This document shows, piece after piece, positions 32,326 to 41,747 of a stretch of DNA of 64,000 bases. The notes under the pieces are model-generated. The model did not search any database. It was not told the DNA's origin and saw nothing but the letters and a program-made list of their open reading frames with translations. Positions within the stretch are counted from its first letter, which is position 1. Each line of letters begins with the position of its first letter. The stretch comes from Nitrospira japonica (GTDB lineage Bacteria; Nitrospirota; Nitrospiria; Nitrospirales; Nitrospiraceae). Location: positions 1,800,876 to 1,864,875 of the forward strand of contig NZ_LT828648.1 in the NCBI RefSeq assembly GCF_900169565.1, in the 5' to 3' direction. The position numbers and the translations under genes were made by a program.

Positions 32326-33339
32326 CTACTGTTTCCTTACTTCATGCATTATCCGCCGAATGGATGCTGAATGTGGCGCTTTCGCTAAAGCAGCTCTCAA
32401 ATCCGGTAAGATCCCTTTGCCCATGAGTCCCAGCGCATAGACGGCACCCTCACGCAAATCCTTATTGGGGCCCTGGAGGTAGTACAAGAGAATCGGTACG
32501 CCTCGCTTATCCCCTGCTATACGGTGGAGCGCATAGGCCGCGTAGATCTGGATGGACGGCTCATCGTTCTCCAACCGTTCACGAAGTACCGGTGCGGCAT
32601 TCGTGCTCATCATGCGCGCAAGATCGAGAATGGCTTCCAATCGTTCCTGGCGATCGCCTTCTCGTAATCGAAGTATCAGCAGTTCTTGGCGGAGCACCAG
32701 TTCTTGGTCGGTCGACATCGTACTCAGTGTACCAATGATGCGTTCAAGCTTGTAGTTCTTCCAGAGTGAACTGGTGTGGAGGTCAAAATGACTTCCCCCC
32801 ACTTTGAGATTGTCCGACGCTTCAGGAAGAATCTGCCCTTTGGTCTTACCTTCACCCCGTGGGTAGGGCTCTGCGCCTGCAGTCTGCCACCCATCATCCG
32901 GCGAATACACATTGTAGATGTATCGTATGTTCTTCATGCTCGGCGAGTAGTCGGTACGGATGGGCGTGCCCAGGAGAATCAGCGTGTGGATCTTTAATCC
33001 GTCATGGCTCGCCAAGAATGCCACGTTTCCTCCGTGGCTGTGGGCTACAATACGGAGCTTTTCGGTAGGGTGTGCCACAACCCATCGTTGCAGCGCCTTT
33101 CCTCCTTCAGTCCGATCTTTATGACTCACGCCGCCGCTCCAACTAAAGAAGTCCGCTCCTTTGTAGACATCGTTGGTGTGCTGATCGAGATAAGCAGGAA
33201 ACTCAGCACCCCATCGCCACCAGTCTTCATCGTTCGCCCAGGTTCCATGGACAATGATGGTCGACGTGGGATCGACTTGTGTCAACCTAGTATGGAAAGT
33301 TCTCTTACGCTTCCTCTTTGCTTTCACAATGCTGCGCAT
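32326..33339 (-). CDS. Alpha/beta hydrolase with C-terminal HEAT-like repeats
   Basis: About 337 residues. The N-terminal 220 form an alpha/beta hydrolase: STIIVHGTWANDEDWWRWG (oxyanion HG), nucleophile Ser in RIVAHSHGGNVAFLAS, ILLGTPIRTDY, and a likely catalytic His in KVGGSHFDLH. The last 110 residues are HEAT-like helical repeats (RLEAILDLARMMSTNAAPVL, IQIYAAYALHRIAG, LREGAVYALGLMGKGILPDL). The very basic start (KAKRKRKRTFHTRL) is not a signal peptide, so it acts in the cytoplasm. The substrate is unknown; esterase or lipase. ATG 33339 is preferred over GTG 33366. It lies 57 bases right of the distal att copy. Confidence 0.75.
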   Translation of the reverse strand: MRSIVKAKRKRKRTFHTRLTQVDPTSTIIVHGTWANDEDWWRWGAEFPAYLDQHTNDVYKGADFFSWSGGVSHKDRTEGGKALQRWVVAHPTEKLRIVAHSHGGNVAFLASHDGLKIHTLILLGTPIRTDYSPSMKNIRYIYNVYSPDDGWQTAGAEPYPRGEGKTKGQILPEASDNLKVGGSHFDLHTSSLWKNYKLERIIGTLSTMSTDQELVLRQELLILRLREGDRQERLEAILDLARMMSTNAAPVLRERLENDEPSIQIYAAYALHRIAGDKRGVPILLYYLQGPNKDLREGAVYALGLMGKGILPDLRAALAKAPHSASIRRIMHEVRKQ

Positions 33340-33547
33340 CTTTTTCTCTCGCGATAATCGTGTCACCCTTCTTCACACCGTTCTGTTTGAAAGCGCCAGC
33401 TATCGCGCCTTACCAGTTGTTGAACCGCACGTCTGATCTCTGCAATCGCGCACAAATCCTCAAGTCGCAGTCCGTCAGGCCAAACTGGAGAGGATAGGGG
33501 GTTCAATCTGCGAGACCCCATCCTCAGCAGTTGTCTATATTTGCCCG

Positions 33548-36304
33548 TTACGGCACAAACGTCCCAACTAGGGCTGCCGGCCGACTGGTTGAGTCAAAAT
33601 AGACACGCAAACCCGTCGCATTGTTGTGACTTCCACCGGGGCCTGAACACTTAGTGGAGTCAGCATTGGTCCCAATGCGGGTACTGATCTTTAGACTTAG
33701 CACATCACTCGTCCCATTAAAGCTTCCACCTAGAAGAGTGGTGATGGCTACAGCGACTTGTTTCGCGAGATTGTCATTGCGGGTCACTCCCGTGACGCAA
33801 CGAGTCTCCCCAGCCGCCACCAGGCTGCTGTTCTTGTACACTTCTGCCTGCACATCAAATTGCGTCCCCTGATCGTCGCTGTTCTTTAGCCCCACCCAAA
33901 TATTGAGGTTGCTGGGTGCCGTAAGTGTTCCACTTGATAGAGAGGGAGAGGCCGTCCATGTGCCAATCTCTTTCCAAGGGTTTCCCTTATTGAAGTTGAT
34001 CCCGACCGAGTCCCTGTATTTCGGGGTTGTCGCACTGGGATTGGCGCCATTTAGGAACAGGGCAATAGGGTTATTGTTCCCGCCACTACCATGGAGATAG
34101 AAATTAGATGTCGGGGAATTGGCATCACTTATCTTGGCAATAAACCCATCCACATTTCCCGCGAAGGTCGGCTGAACAACACCCGGTGTGGTGGGAAAGT
34201 TCGACGAGGCGTAACCTGTCACATAGGCGTTCCCCGAACTGTCTACCGTAATGCCTTGTCCTCCCGAAGAGCTGCTCCCACCCAGAAAGGTTGAATAGAC
34301 TACGGTGGTCCCAGTTGGATCGACCTTGGTGACGTATGCATTGGATCCCCCTGAGGTCTCTTGAATCGCTCCAGGAGTTGTGGGGAAATTACTTGAGGAA
34401 GTCTCTCCCGTTACATATGCATTACTTGATCCATCGACAGCAATTCCATAACCCAGGTCGAAAGAGTTGCCTCCGAGATAAGTGGCATAAATTAGCGACA
34501 TCCCGGTCACATCAATCGCAGCGACAAATGCATCAGCGAGCCCGCCACCGTAGCTTGTTTGATACGCCCCAGCCGTGACAGGGAAGTTGCCTCCTGAACT
34601 TGTCTGACCGATCACATACGCATTGTTGGATCCGTCCAAGGCAATCTTGTACCCAAGATCATTCCCACTCCCGCCCAGAAAGGTTGAATAGATGAGAGAC
34701 GATCCGGTTGGATCAACTTTCGCGATAAAGGCATCCCCTCCTGCAAATGTTCCACCAGGACCACCAAAGGTAGTCTGGACTGCACCTAGCGTCGTAGGGA
34801 AATTGCTCGAGGCGGTATTCCCTGTCACATAGGCATTCCCAGGAGTGTCTAACGCAATCCCCCTCGCGAAGTCGTAGCTATTCCCGCCAAGATAGGTGGA
34901 ATACAAAAGGGAGGTTCCCGTCGCGTTTAACGCTGTGACAAATCCGTCATTCGTGCCACCCCACGTGGTTTGAAGGGCTCCAAGAGTGGTAGGAAAATTG
35001 CCTGAGCCTGTCGTGCCGGCCACATATGCATTGCCCGCCTCGTCAACAGCGATCCCGAGGCCCGCTTCTAAATCATTTCCTCCGAGATACGTTGAATAAA
35101 TCAATGTCGTGCCTGAGGAACCAAGCTTCGCGACAAACGCATCAGGGCCTCCGCCTGAGCTTGCCTGAAACACGCCAGGGGTAATGGGGAAATTAGCGGA
35201 ACTGGTCACACCGGTCACATAGATGTTTCCCGCTACATCGACGGCAAGGCTGTTACCGACATCGTCTGAAGTGCCGCCGAGGAATGTGGAGAACACCCGG
35301 GCCGTGGCTGTTGAATTGAGCTTAACTACAAAGGCATCTGTAGTAGCTCCGCCGTAAGCAGGCTGGACAACACCGGCGGTGGTTGGAAAGTTTGTCGATT
35401 GTACTTCGCCCGTTATATAAGCATTACCTGACACGTCGATGGCTATGCTGTAGCCATAATCGGCATTGCTTCCGCCGATGTAGGTCGCGTAGACGAGTGT
35501 GGGGTCGATAATTAGTGGTCGACTTCTATCATACGCGCCCACCTCAAAGCTTACTTCCTGGTTGTCGGTGAGAATGTAGTGGGCGGAGATTTCCTCTCTT
35601 GCTCCATTCTTATCTTGAAAGGCTCGTGGGCGCTGCAGTTGCAGTGCCTTGCCCGCATGCAATCGCAAATCCCCATGGACGCCAATCTTCAACCGGTCGC
35701 TTCCGCCTACGACAAGTTTGATTGCACGAGGGTCTGCACCAGGCGCCACGACGAAGTCAAATTCGAGTTGTTGCTGGTTACCGTAATAGACGATGTCGAT
35801 GCCTGGATATACTTGCGGCTGCACCACTTTCTCGTACATGCGAATACTAGTTCGCCACATTTCCGGGTTATTGCCGAGCAGATAGTTGACCTGACCAGTC
35901 AATTCGTCTGCACCGTTGAATGGAGTGGGAGCATTTCGTCCAGCCAACGTTAGCCTTAGAACAGTGCTTTCATCAAGTCGTGCAGTTTCCAAACCAGTCG
36001 CATTACGGTGATGCGAGAAACTAGGAGAGGAAGGTCGAAGTGTTAGCACGGTCTCATCGGGAGTCAAGAACACCGTGTATCCCGGACCGCGGGCTAAATA
36101 TTTCACCTGTGAGTCAGTCTGCCCCTGGTTCGCTTCAAAGTTCAGAGGAAGCCGTCCGTAAGCGGATTTCACCTCTACCATTGAGGATGCTGGTCCGTCT
36201 GTAATCTTTGGAGCTGCCGCAATTTCATTCGACAACGTGAAACTCAGAGCAATAGCTAAAAGAATTCCCCTCAGGATTGCAGCCCCGCGACGGTTCCTCT
36301 GCAT
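33548..36304 (-). CDS. Secreted SBBP-repeat beta-propeller protein
   Basis: 918 residues, start at 36304 after AAGGAGGTCGAG. Signal peptide GILLAIALSFTLSNEIAAA. Residues 50-270 match the N-terminal domain usually found before SBBP repeats (LPLNFEANQGQTDSQVKYLA, GPGYTVFLTPDETVLTL). About seven SBBP repeats follow, each with T(Y/F)xGG and xGNAY(V/I)TG (LIYSTYLGGNDLEAGLGIAV, SNAYVTGETSSSNFPTT). The last 170 residues form a beta-rich domain (WTASPSLSSGTLTAPSN, SLVAAGETRCVTGVTRN). SBBP proteins are exported and probably fold as propellers; the function is unknown, perhaps adhesion. Confidence 0.85.
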   Translation of the reverse strand: MQRNRRGAAILRGILLAIALSFTLSNEIAAAPKITDGPASSMVEVKSAYGRLPLNFEANQGQTDSQVKYLARGPGYTVFLTPDETVLTLRPSSPSFSHHRNATGLETARLDESTVLRLTLAGRNAPTPFNGADELTGQVNYLLGNNPEMWRTSIRMYEKVVQPQVYPGIDIVYYGNQQQLEFDFVVAPGADPRAIKLVVGGSDRLKIGVHGDLRLHAGKALQLQRPRAFQDKNGAREEISAHYILTDNQEVSFEVGAYDRSRPLIIDPTLVYATYIGGSNADYGYSIAIDVSGNAYITGEVQSTNFPTTAGVVQPAYGGATTDAFVVKLNSTATARVFSTFLGGTSDDVGNSLAVDVAGNIYVTGVTSSANFPITPGVFQASSGGGPDAFVAKLGSSGTTLIYSTYLGGNDLEAGLGIAVDEAGNAYVAGTTGSGNFPTTLGALQTTWGGTNDGFVTALNATGTSLLYSTYLGGNSYDFARGIALDTPGNAYVTGNTASSNFPTTLGAVQTTFGGPGGTFAGGDAFIAKVDPTGSSLIYSTFLGGSGNDLGYKIALDGSNNAYVIGQTSSGGNFPVTAGAYQTSYGGGLADAFVAAIDVTGMSLIYATYLGGNSFDLGYGIAVDGSSNAYVTGETSSSNFPTTPGAIQETSGGSNAYVTKVDPTGTTVVYSTFLGGSSSSGGQGITVDSSGNAYVTGYASSNFPTTPGVVQPTFAGNVDGFIAKISDANSPTSNFYLHGSGGNNNPIALFLNGANPSATTPKYRDSVGINFNKGNPWKEIGTWTASPSLSSGTLTAPSNLNIWVGLKNSDDQGTQFDVQAEVYKNSSLVAAGETRCVTGVTRNDNLAKQVAVAITTLLGGSFNGTSDVLSLKISTRIGTNADSTKCSGPGGSHNNATGLRVYFDSTSRPAALVGTFVP

Positions 36305-36946
36305 AGCTCGACCTCCTTGTTGTGAATGCATCCCACTGCGCCACTACCCAACTAGCGTGAGAGTTGCGTTGTTATTCAAAAACGACTGTCGTCGAACTGG
36401 ATAAGCTCTAGAGAAGTAGACATGACGTGGGGGAACTTGTCTCGTCGACGAGGAGCAGACCATCATAGCGGAGGCTCTCTTGGAACCAGCTACTGTTGTC
36501 TGTATGTAGGCGCCGCCTTATGACATGCGTTCCTTGATGCGGTCAAGAGATTTCTGAGGCGTACGGTGAAGTTACTTTTTACAGAGAGCGACGAAGTGAA
36601 ACTGGATCTTAGCAAGACGAGTCGAGATCTGTTTTGGGCAAGGGATAGCTCCATTTGATTCAATAAGTTGCCTATTGCATGTATTTTTGAGCACCGACAC
36701 TCGACAGAAAGATTCGAGAACGCGAGGGCTGATAATACATGCTATTTTCTTCGTCGCGTCTTAATCACCGCCCAATCGTTCATCTCTTCGATCGGCTCCA
36801 CTTTTCTAAACTACACGTATTATTTCTTCGAATTCTTCGAGCTTGTGGCCTCAATACTGCTTGACAATCTGACGCATCAACCGTAATGGATCGCGTCATC
36901 TGCTCTCGGTTCGTCCATTCACTCCCCCCTGTCAAAAGGAGGCATC
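36305..36946. other. Intergenic region with a weak att-like trace
   Basis: About 640 bases without a gene. At 36784-36812 the words CGTTCATCT and CGATCGGCTCCACTTTTC resemble the end of the tRNA-Thr att core and the bases that follow it beside the integrase (CGGCTCCACTTTTC). This may be a third, badly eroded insertion end. AAAGGAGGCATC before 36947 is the binding site of the next gene. Confidence 0.4.
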
Positions 36947-37465
36947 ATGCTAAAGCGCTTTCTCGGATCCATGGGAATCATTTTGGCTTGTACCATGCCC
37001 AGTTTCGCGGTCCCACTGGAAAGTTGGGACGACAAGATTCCGAACGGGAGTCAAAGGTTCAAAGTTTTATCAGAGTTCAATGACGAAGCGGTCTTGGACA
37101 AGGAAACTCAGCTGGTTTGGGAACGGGCTCCGTACTCACTTTCCTTTATCTGGAAAGATGCGAGAGGGTCTTGTCCATTCAAGATCATCGGTGGTCGACG
37201 AGGCTGGAGACTTCCGTCGTTTGTTGAGCTCATGAGTTTGGTCGACCCTACCGCCAATGCCAGCCCTCTCCTGCCACCTGGCCACCCATTCTCGAACATT
37301 CACGCGGTGCCAGGTGACTTCTATTGGTCAGCCACCACATCGGCTGATGTAACAACCGACGCATGGGAAGTCTTCTTCGGCCAAGGGACCACAGGCCCCG
37401 GTGACAAGATGCAGATGCATTTTGTTTGGTGTGTCCGTGGCCCCATGAATGCAGATCAGTACTAA
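36947..37465 (+). CDS. Secreted DUF1566 (Lcl C-terminal) domain protein
   Basis: 172 residues with a signal peptide (MLKRFLGSMGIILACTMPSFA) and a DUF1566/Lcl C-terminal domain: EAVLDKETQLVWERAP, GGRRGWRLPSFVELMSLVDP, FYWSATTSADVTTDAWEVFF and MHFVWCVRG. The Cys at SCPF and the Cys of VWCVRG could form a disulfide. The family is C-type-lectin-like and exported; its ligand is unknown. AAAAGGAGG precedes the ATG. Confidence 0.8.
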   Translation: MLKRFLGSMGIILACTMPSFAVPLESWDDKIPNGSQRFKVLSEFNDEAVLDKETQLVWERAPYSLSFIWKDARGSCPFKIIGGRRGWRLPSFVELMSLVDPTANASPLLPPGHPFSNIHAVPGDFYWSATTSADVTTDAWEVFFGQGTTGPGDKMQMHFVWCVRGPMNADQY

Positions 37466-37652
37466 GTTAAAGATAGCCAGCGGGAGGAACTCAACCAGCA
37501 TCCATGACTCGAAGCACTTCACACACATCGAATGGAGTGAAGATTAAAAAGCGTACGTCCCTGTTTAGAGTCTTGGCGAGCGGTCCGGGGGCTCGCAACA
37601 AGATTGAGTCCGACATGATTTCATTCCCGCTTATCTCATAGGTTGTTGGCAG

Positions 37653-38097
37653 GTGGAGGGCCTTCGAGTGAAGACCTCCGATACGGGTGGCTATTTTGCC
37701 ATCATTGGTCCACACAATTGGAGCGTATCAGCAGATGGGCAACAGTTGACATGGAATGGCTATGCACTGACTCGTGTCTCCGGTTCCGGGGTGACATATG
37801 TCGGCGTATGGAGTGGGACGGATGGAGACCCAATGGAGATTGCATTTGGTGATGATGGCACGTATCAATGGCGGTGGGTAAACGAGAATGAGAGCGTATA
37901 CGGACACTACGTGGTATCTGGCAATATATTGACCGCGTATGAAAAGCGCGGAGACATGACGGCCACTGGGAACCGTCTCACCATGGACACCGTCTGGGGG
38001 CGATCATCTGGAAGGCAGCTATTCCCTCAATGCCGATCATTGGCATATTGACTGGGATAGCGGAGATAGAACGGATCTCTATAAGATCGGGTGTTGA
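37653..38097 (+). pseudogene. Gene with frameshift in a G-run
   Basis: From GTG 37653 a frame gives YFAIIGPHNWSVSADGQQLT, a repeat-like beta protein with GDDGTYQWRWVNENESVYGH. After TMDTVWG it leaves the natural reading at a run of five G (37994-38000 region). One base fewer gives GDHLEGSYSLNADHWHIDWD and ends LYKIGC with TGA at 38095-38097, which continues the same Trp/Asp-rich pattern. So either the gene is frameshifted or the run is a sequencing error. The N-terminus may also be missing, since no binding site or leader is seen. Family unknown. Confidence 0.5.
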
Positions 38098-38305
38098 TTC
38101 ATCGCGTTAGTCAAACATCGACAATTTGGCATTAGACAACTCGTCCGGCAGCGCCTCCTCATGTCCTTCACGATTCGTCCCTTCCGTCGCAATTGTGCGC
38201 TGGGTGCGAGGCGAGAAGTATTGAGTGGAGACACTGGTCATGGATGAAGAATCGCGGGTAGCTCTCGACCGCTACGTGGATGGATCGACGGAGGTGATAT
38301 AGACC

Positions 38306-38905
38306 ATGAATCTCTCTCGGGCATCCAATCTGGGCACACTAAGTCTTGCCCTTATTTTGCTAGTGTCAATCGCACGGGCCCCCGTTGCCGCATCCGGTGC
38401 TGAGGAGATGGTCCCACTCCAGCAAGAGGAAGGGAGTTGTCCTGACCTCACAGGGCTCTATGAATATCAGGGCAAAGCCGCGGACGGATTCCCGACGTAC
38501 TATCGGGCACTAAAAACGCCGCTAACCTTGGACAGGCTGCTAGGCACATTCGCATTTGGAAACAAGTATCCTGAACTCATCGGGGGTCAACTGAGTGGCA
38601 TCGGGCGTGGCTTGGAACTCACGATTCTCGGAACCAATGCCTTCACCTATCTCGATTCCGTCGTACGTCCTGAGGATCGAGTCGTGTGTGAAGCTGAGAT
38701 GCTTCGATTAGAACAGCATCGCGAGGTAGGGGGCGATGGGGCCTATAATAAGTTGCACATTATCCGGACGGCCTCGATTGAGAAAGGAGGCGCCCTTCAG
38801 GTGAACGTCACGATACGAGGGAGCGGCCGGTTTCTTTTCTTCTTTTGGTATGAACTGCCCTCCGAGGAGTATCAAGCTGTTTTCTTGCGAAAGGCTGAGA
38901 GCTAG
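38306..38905 (+). CDS. Secreted protein of unknown function
   Basis: 199 residues with a signal peptide (LSLALILLVSIARAPVAASG) and GGAGGTG before ATG 38306. The mature part begins GSCPDLTGLYEYQGKAADG, which recalls small lipocalin-like or copper-resistance-like barrels, and has charged beta strands (GRGLELTILGTNAFTYL, KLHIIRTASIEKGGALQV, FLFFFWYELPSEEYQAVFL). Two Cys could form a disulfide. I do not recognise a family. Confidence 0.65.
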   Translation: MNLSRASNLGTLSLALILLVSIARAPVAASGAEEMVPLQQEEGSCPDLTGLYEYQGKAADGFPTYYRALKTPLTLDRLLGTFAFGNKYPELIGGQLSGIGRGLELTILGTNAFTYLDSVVRPEDRVVCEAEMLRLEQHREVGGDGAYNKLHIIRTASIEKGGALQVNVTIRGSGRFLFFFWYELPSEEYQAVFLRKAES

Positions 38906-39004
38906 GTTAGCTCAATACTGAATGCATTTCAGGGGAATTGGCGAGAGGACGCCGGACGACGGAGCACACACCCGCTACGTCGGCACAACAGTGAAAGACT
39001 CACA

Positions 39005-39655
39005 GTGAGCGGTCTGCTTAGGCTTCTCCTCTCGATTGCACTGCTCTTCACTCCTTCCGTTGCGTGGGCGGACACCGGCAAGGTTATCGCTGTCCTCGAC
39101 GGCGACATCATTGAGGTCATACACGGCCACCAAGTCGAACGGATCCGGCTCAACGGGATTGATAGGCCAGAGAAGGGACAGGACTACGGCCAGCGGGCGA
39201 AGCGGTTTACTCAAGAGCTCGTTGAACAGAAGGAAGTGAGGGTCGAAACCCGTGGCCTCGACAAGTACGGCCGCACGATCGGCGATGTCTTCTTGATGGA
39301 TGGCACCCATGTGAACAGGGAACTTGTAAACGCCGGGCTTGCGTGGCGGTTCTGCCGGCATTCATCGGACAATCAGCTGAAGCAGCTTGAAGAGGAGTCG
39401 CGAGAGGCTAAACGCGGTCTGTGGGTGGATCCAGTCCCCATTCCACCGTGGGTCTATCGCAAGCTTCAGCGCAAACAAGTTCCCGATGTGGCGGACTTCG
39501 ACTGCTCAGGGCTTCCGGTTCCAACAGCTCTGTGGAACAATTGCTGCCAGCCCAGGCGTAGAATTCTGGACGGCGGCTTCAGTATAAACAGCTGTTCCAT
39601 TGAAAATCGGGGAAACCTCTTTTCACCGCGCCTGCTTGCCCCTCCTCGATCATAA
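39005..39655 (+). CDS. Secreted SNase-family thermonuclease with odd C-terminus
   Basis: 216 codons from GTG 39005. Signal peptide LLRLLLSIALLFTPSVAWA, then an SNase (OB-fold) domain: KVIAVLDGDIIEVIHGHQ, ERIRLNGIDRPEKGQDYGQ, VRVETRGLDKYGRTIGDVF, NRELVNAGLAWRF and EEESREAKRGLWVDPVPIPP. Active-site Arg and Asp/Glu positions are kept. After VADFDCSG the tail (LPVPTALWNNCCQPRRRI..) becomes non-SNase, and its codons at 39595-39628 overlap a sequence like the right ends of the integrated element. The 3' end may have been exchanged by an insertion. A second SNase is at 62986-63477. Confidence 0.78.
   Translation: MSGLLRLLLSIALLFTPSVAWADTGKVIAVLDGDIIEVIHGHQVERIRLNGIDRPEKGQDYGQRAKRFTQELVEQKEVRVETRGLDKYGRTIGDVFLMDGTHVNRELVNAGLAWRFCRHSSDNQLKQLEEESREAKRGLWVDPVPIPPWVYRKLQRKQVPDVADFDCSGLPVPTALWNNCCQPRRRILDGGFSINSCSIENRGNLFSPRLLAPPRS
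39595..39628 (+). repeat. Possible fourth trace of element right end
   Basis: The words GAAAATCGGGGAAACCTCTT and TTCACCG resemble AGAAAAACGGGGAAACCTCT and CATCACCG before the att copy at 32225. The similarity ends before any att core, so this is only a fragment and may be chance. Confidence 0.35.
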
Positions 39656-39939
39656 TCCATTCTTGGTTACAAAACCTCGTGTGATTGATATCATGGCTCG
39701 GTAGTGACCGTCACGTAGCGGATTCACAAATGAGCCCCAGAACGAGACTCTAATCGCCATGCCGGATCAAAGACTTCATCGGTATATCTGTAGTCCTTCC
39801 CAATCCGATCCTCCCGTCTGCACGTCATTCAACTCAATCTGACTTGGTTCTCGGTTTCAATGGCTTTGGTTACGGGTGACACCGTGGCAGTGCATTGAGA
39901 GATGGAACCATCGATCGCCCTTACGGCTAGGAGGACATC

Positions 39940-40467
39940 ATGGGATTTCTGACGCAAATGCAGTTTTCGTGGAACAAAGTAACTAAACTGCAAAAGCTGG
40001 AAAAAGCTATTGCTCCACCGCATGAGCCGGTTTCACGAATTGTCGCCGACCTCATGGGCGCGAATGAACGGGATGGATCGACCGAAAAGAAACGTGCACT
40101 GGAGGAGTTCTTGGATCTATGCGACTCGAATAGAGGAGTGCGCAGTGTCATGGAGCACGAACATCTATCGCGAGTCGATCTGAGAGGGATTGCCGTCTAC
40201 TTGATGGCCCGTGGGCTGGGCCAGTGGGTGAAGGGCCATTGCGTGGCGTTGTCGACTATCTCCCACGTTGAACCGCTCCATTACTTTGTTCTGGCGGAGA
40301 GACATGGCGTTGATCGACAGCACATACTCGCCCATCTCCTGCAATATTGGGAGGGAAAGATCTCCTCGAGTGAGTTACAGGAGCATCTGCCGGTCACGTC
40401 CTCGCCTGATGCGACGGCTTCAGAGCCTCCCCATGCTGTACTCCATGTGTGCGAAGAGGTTGCGTGA
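39940..40467 (+). CDS. Uncharacterised cytoplasmic protein
   Basis: 175 residues after an excellent AGGAGGACATC binding site. It begins MGFLTQMQFSWNKVTKLQK and is largely helical (SRIVADLMGANERDG, RALEEFLDLCDSNRGVRSV, GIAVYLMARGLGQWVKGHC, GVDRQHILAHLLQYWEG). No known motif or membrane segment is seen; family unknown. It is close to another well-started small gene on the same strand. Confidence 0.6.
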   Translation: MGFLTQMQFSWNKVTKLQKLEKAIAPPHEPVSRIVADLMGANERDGSTEKKRALEEFLDLCDSNRGVRSVMEHEHLSRVDLRGIAVYLMARGLGQWVKGHCVALSTISHVEPLHYFVLAERHGVDRQHILAHLLQYWEGKISSSELQEHLPVTSSPDATASEPPHAVLHVCEEVA

Positions 40468-40599
40468 TTGTCGTTCCCTCTCTGGCGACGCCTGCACGGG
40501 TTCATCCGACAGCTGCCCGAGAAAGACGTGCCTGCGCGGGTGTAAGATGCGCCGGAGGAGTAACGACTCACTAAACTAGCGCCGAAGGAGAAGAGGCAC

Positions 40600-40944
40600 A
40601 TGAATCTCAAGCGCAAACTCCAACGTCAGATGCTTCAGGCGCTCAAGGATTTTTACCCCGCCCCTAATCCCAACTTCGCGCAGCAATTTGAATCCGATCC
40701 CGACTACATCGGCAACCTGCACTATTTGAACGGACATGGCTTGCTCACGTGGACCGAGTACAGAGAGGGCGGAGCGGCACTGCCACCCCAGCTTCTTGAC
40801 TTCAAGATCACCCTTGCTGGACTCGACTTCCTCGAAGGCGATGGCGGGCTTGGCGCAATTCTGCGCACCGTGACGGTAAAGCTTGAGGCGCATCAGCTAC
40901 GGCAAATTGTGGCAGCGAAGAAAGGCAAGCGGTCCAGCCGATAG
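40600..40944 (+). CDS. Small protein, possible winged helix
   Basis: 114 residues; GAAGGAGAAGAGG precedes the ATG. The pattern KLQRQMLQALKDFYPAPNPN, YIGNLHYLNGHGLLTWTEY, FKITLAGLDFLEGDGG fits a winged helix-turn-helix of the kind where 'ITxxGxdFLe' closes the wing, as in YjcQ-like phage proteins. The last part is basic (AAKKGKRSSR). It could be a DNA-binding regulator; nothing shows its targets. Confidence 0.55.
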   Translation: MNLKRKLQRQMLQALKDFYPAPNPNFAQQFESDPDYIGNLHYLNGHGLLTWTEYREGGAALPPQLLDFKITLAGLDFLEGDGGLGAILRTVTVKLEAHQLRQIVAAKKGKRSSR

Positions 40945-40954
40945 CGTACAGGGC

Positions 40955-41020
40955 ATGAAGCCCACGATTAACTATGTCCCTGCGAGCGCGCGGAGTGCGA
41001 AGGAAGACCGGCCGATTTGA
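40955..41020 (+). pseudogene. Remnant of a metallothionein-like gene
   Basis: 22 codons starting MKPTINY, the same start as the intact small gene at 42230 (MQPTINY), but followed by PASARSAKEDRPI and a stop with no Cys. Like the intact copy it precedes a pseudo-receiver gene, so both belong to a duplicated module of which this copy has decayed. Confidence 0.45.
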
Positions 41021-41087
41021 CTTCGCCCATCTAGGCGCCTACGCTTTTGCTTCTGCCTCGTATAGACGCTAACGGCATGGGGTCTTC

Positions 41088-41517
41088 ATGTCGAATCGCT
41101 ATACCGCGCCGATCTCTATTCTTTTCGTGGATCCTGACATCGAAGGTCGCGCCTACTGGTTGCGCCGGCTCGCGACTTCTTCTCCTGACTACTTTGTCCG
41201 TACGGTCGAAGATGGGCACACGGCGCTCAAGCTGTGCAAATTCCGGAAGTTCGATTGTGTCGTGCTTGAGTTGGTATTGCCCGACATCTCAGGCTTCGAG
41301 GTCCTTATCAATCTTTGCCCCCCCTGGCATCGAAACCCGCGGTCGCGGTGGTCATTTTGACCAAACTCGTCTTTGTGACGTTGCGCCCGCTGGCTACATC
41401 GAACGGTGCGCAAGCCTATCTCACACGTGGGGCGATCAATTGGATCTGGCGATTCGGAAGGCCATGGCTACAGTGGGGCCGAAAGAAAAGCGAACCCAAC
41501 TATTCGACGAAAACTGA
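41088..41517 (+). pseudogene. Pseudo-receiver gene with two frameshifts
   Basis: The first frame reads ISILFVDPDIEGRAYWLRRL, CVVLELVLPDISGFEVLINL; after LCP the natural reading moves to a second frame (KPAVAVVILTKLVFVTLRPL, SNGAQAYLTRG) and then a third (GDQLDLAIRKAMATVGPKEK, ending FDEN). Joined, it is a close paralogue of the intact protein at 42506-42994. The position of the phospho-accepting Asp is Glu (LELVLP). Two frameshifts in a short gene argue for real decay. Confidence 0.75.
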
Positions 41518-41747
41518 GGGGCCATCAATAGAGGTAGGTCGTCACCAGGCGGCGTGGCAATGCTCAACGAGCCATCAGAGTTTGGGCAAGGGCCTAAGGT
41601 GTGCATCCTTGCCGTTATCCTATTGGTAGCTCTGATCGCATCCTACGTGTGGCTCCAAGCGTTCGGTTCGGCCCAAAGAAATCCACCGCGTGGTCCTGTC
41701 GTGCCCATCTCATTGCGCTGATCGGCCACCGCGGTACTCTCAGTACG

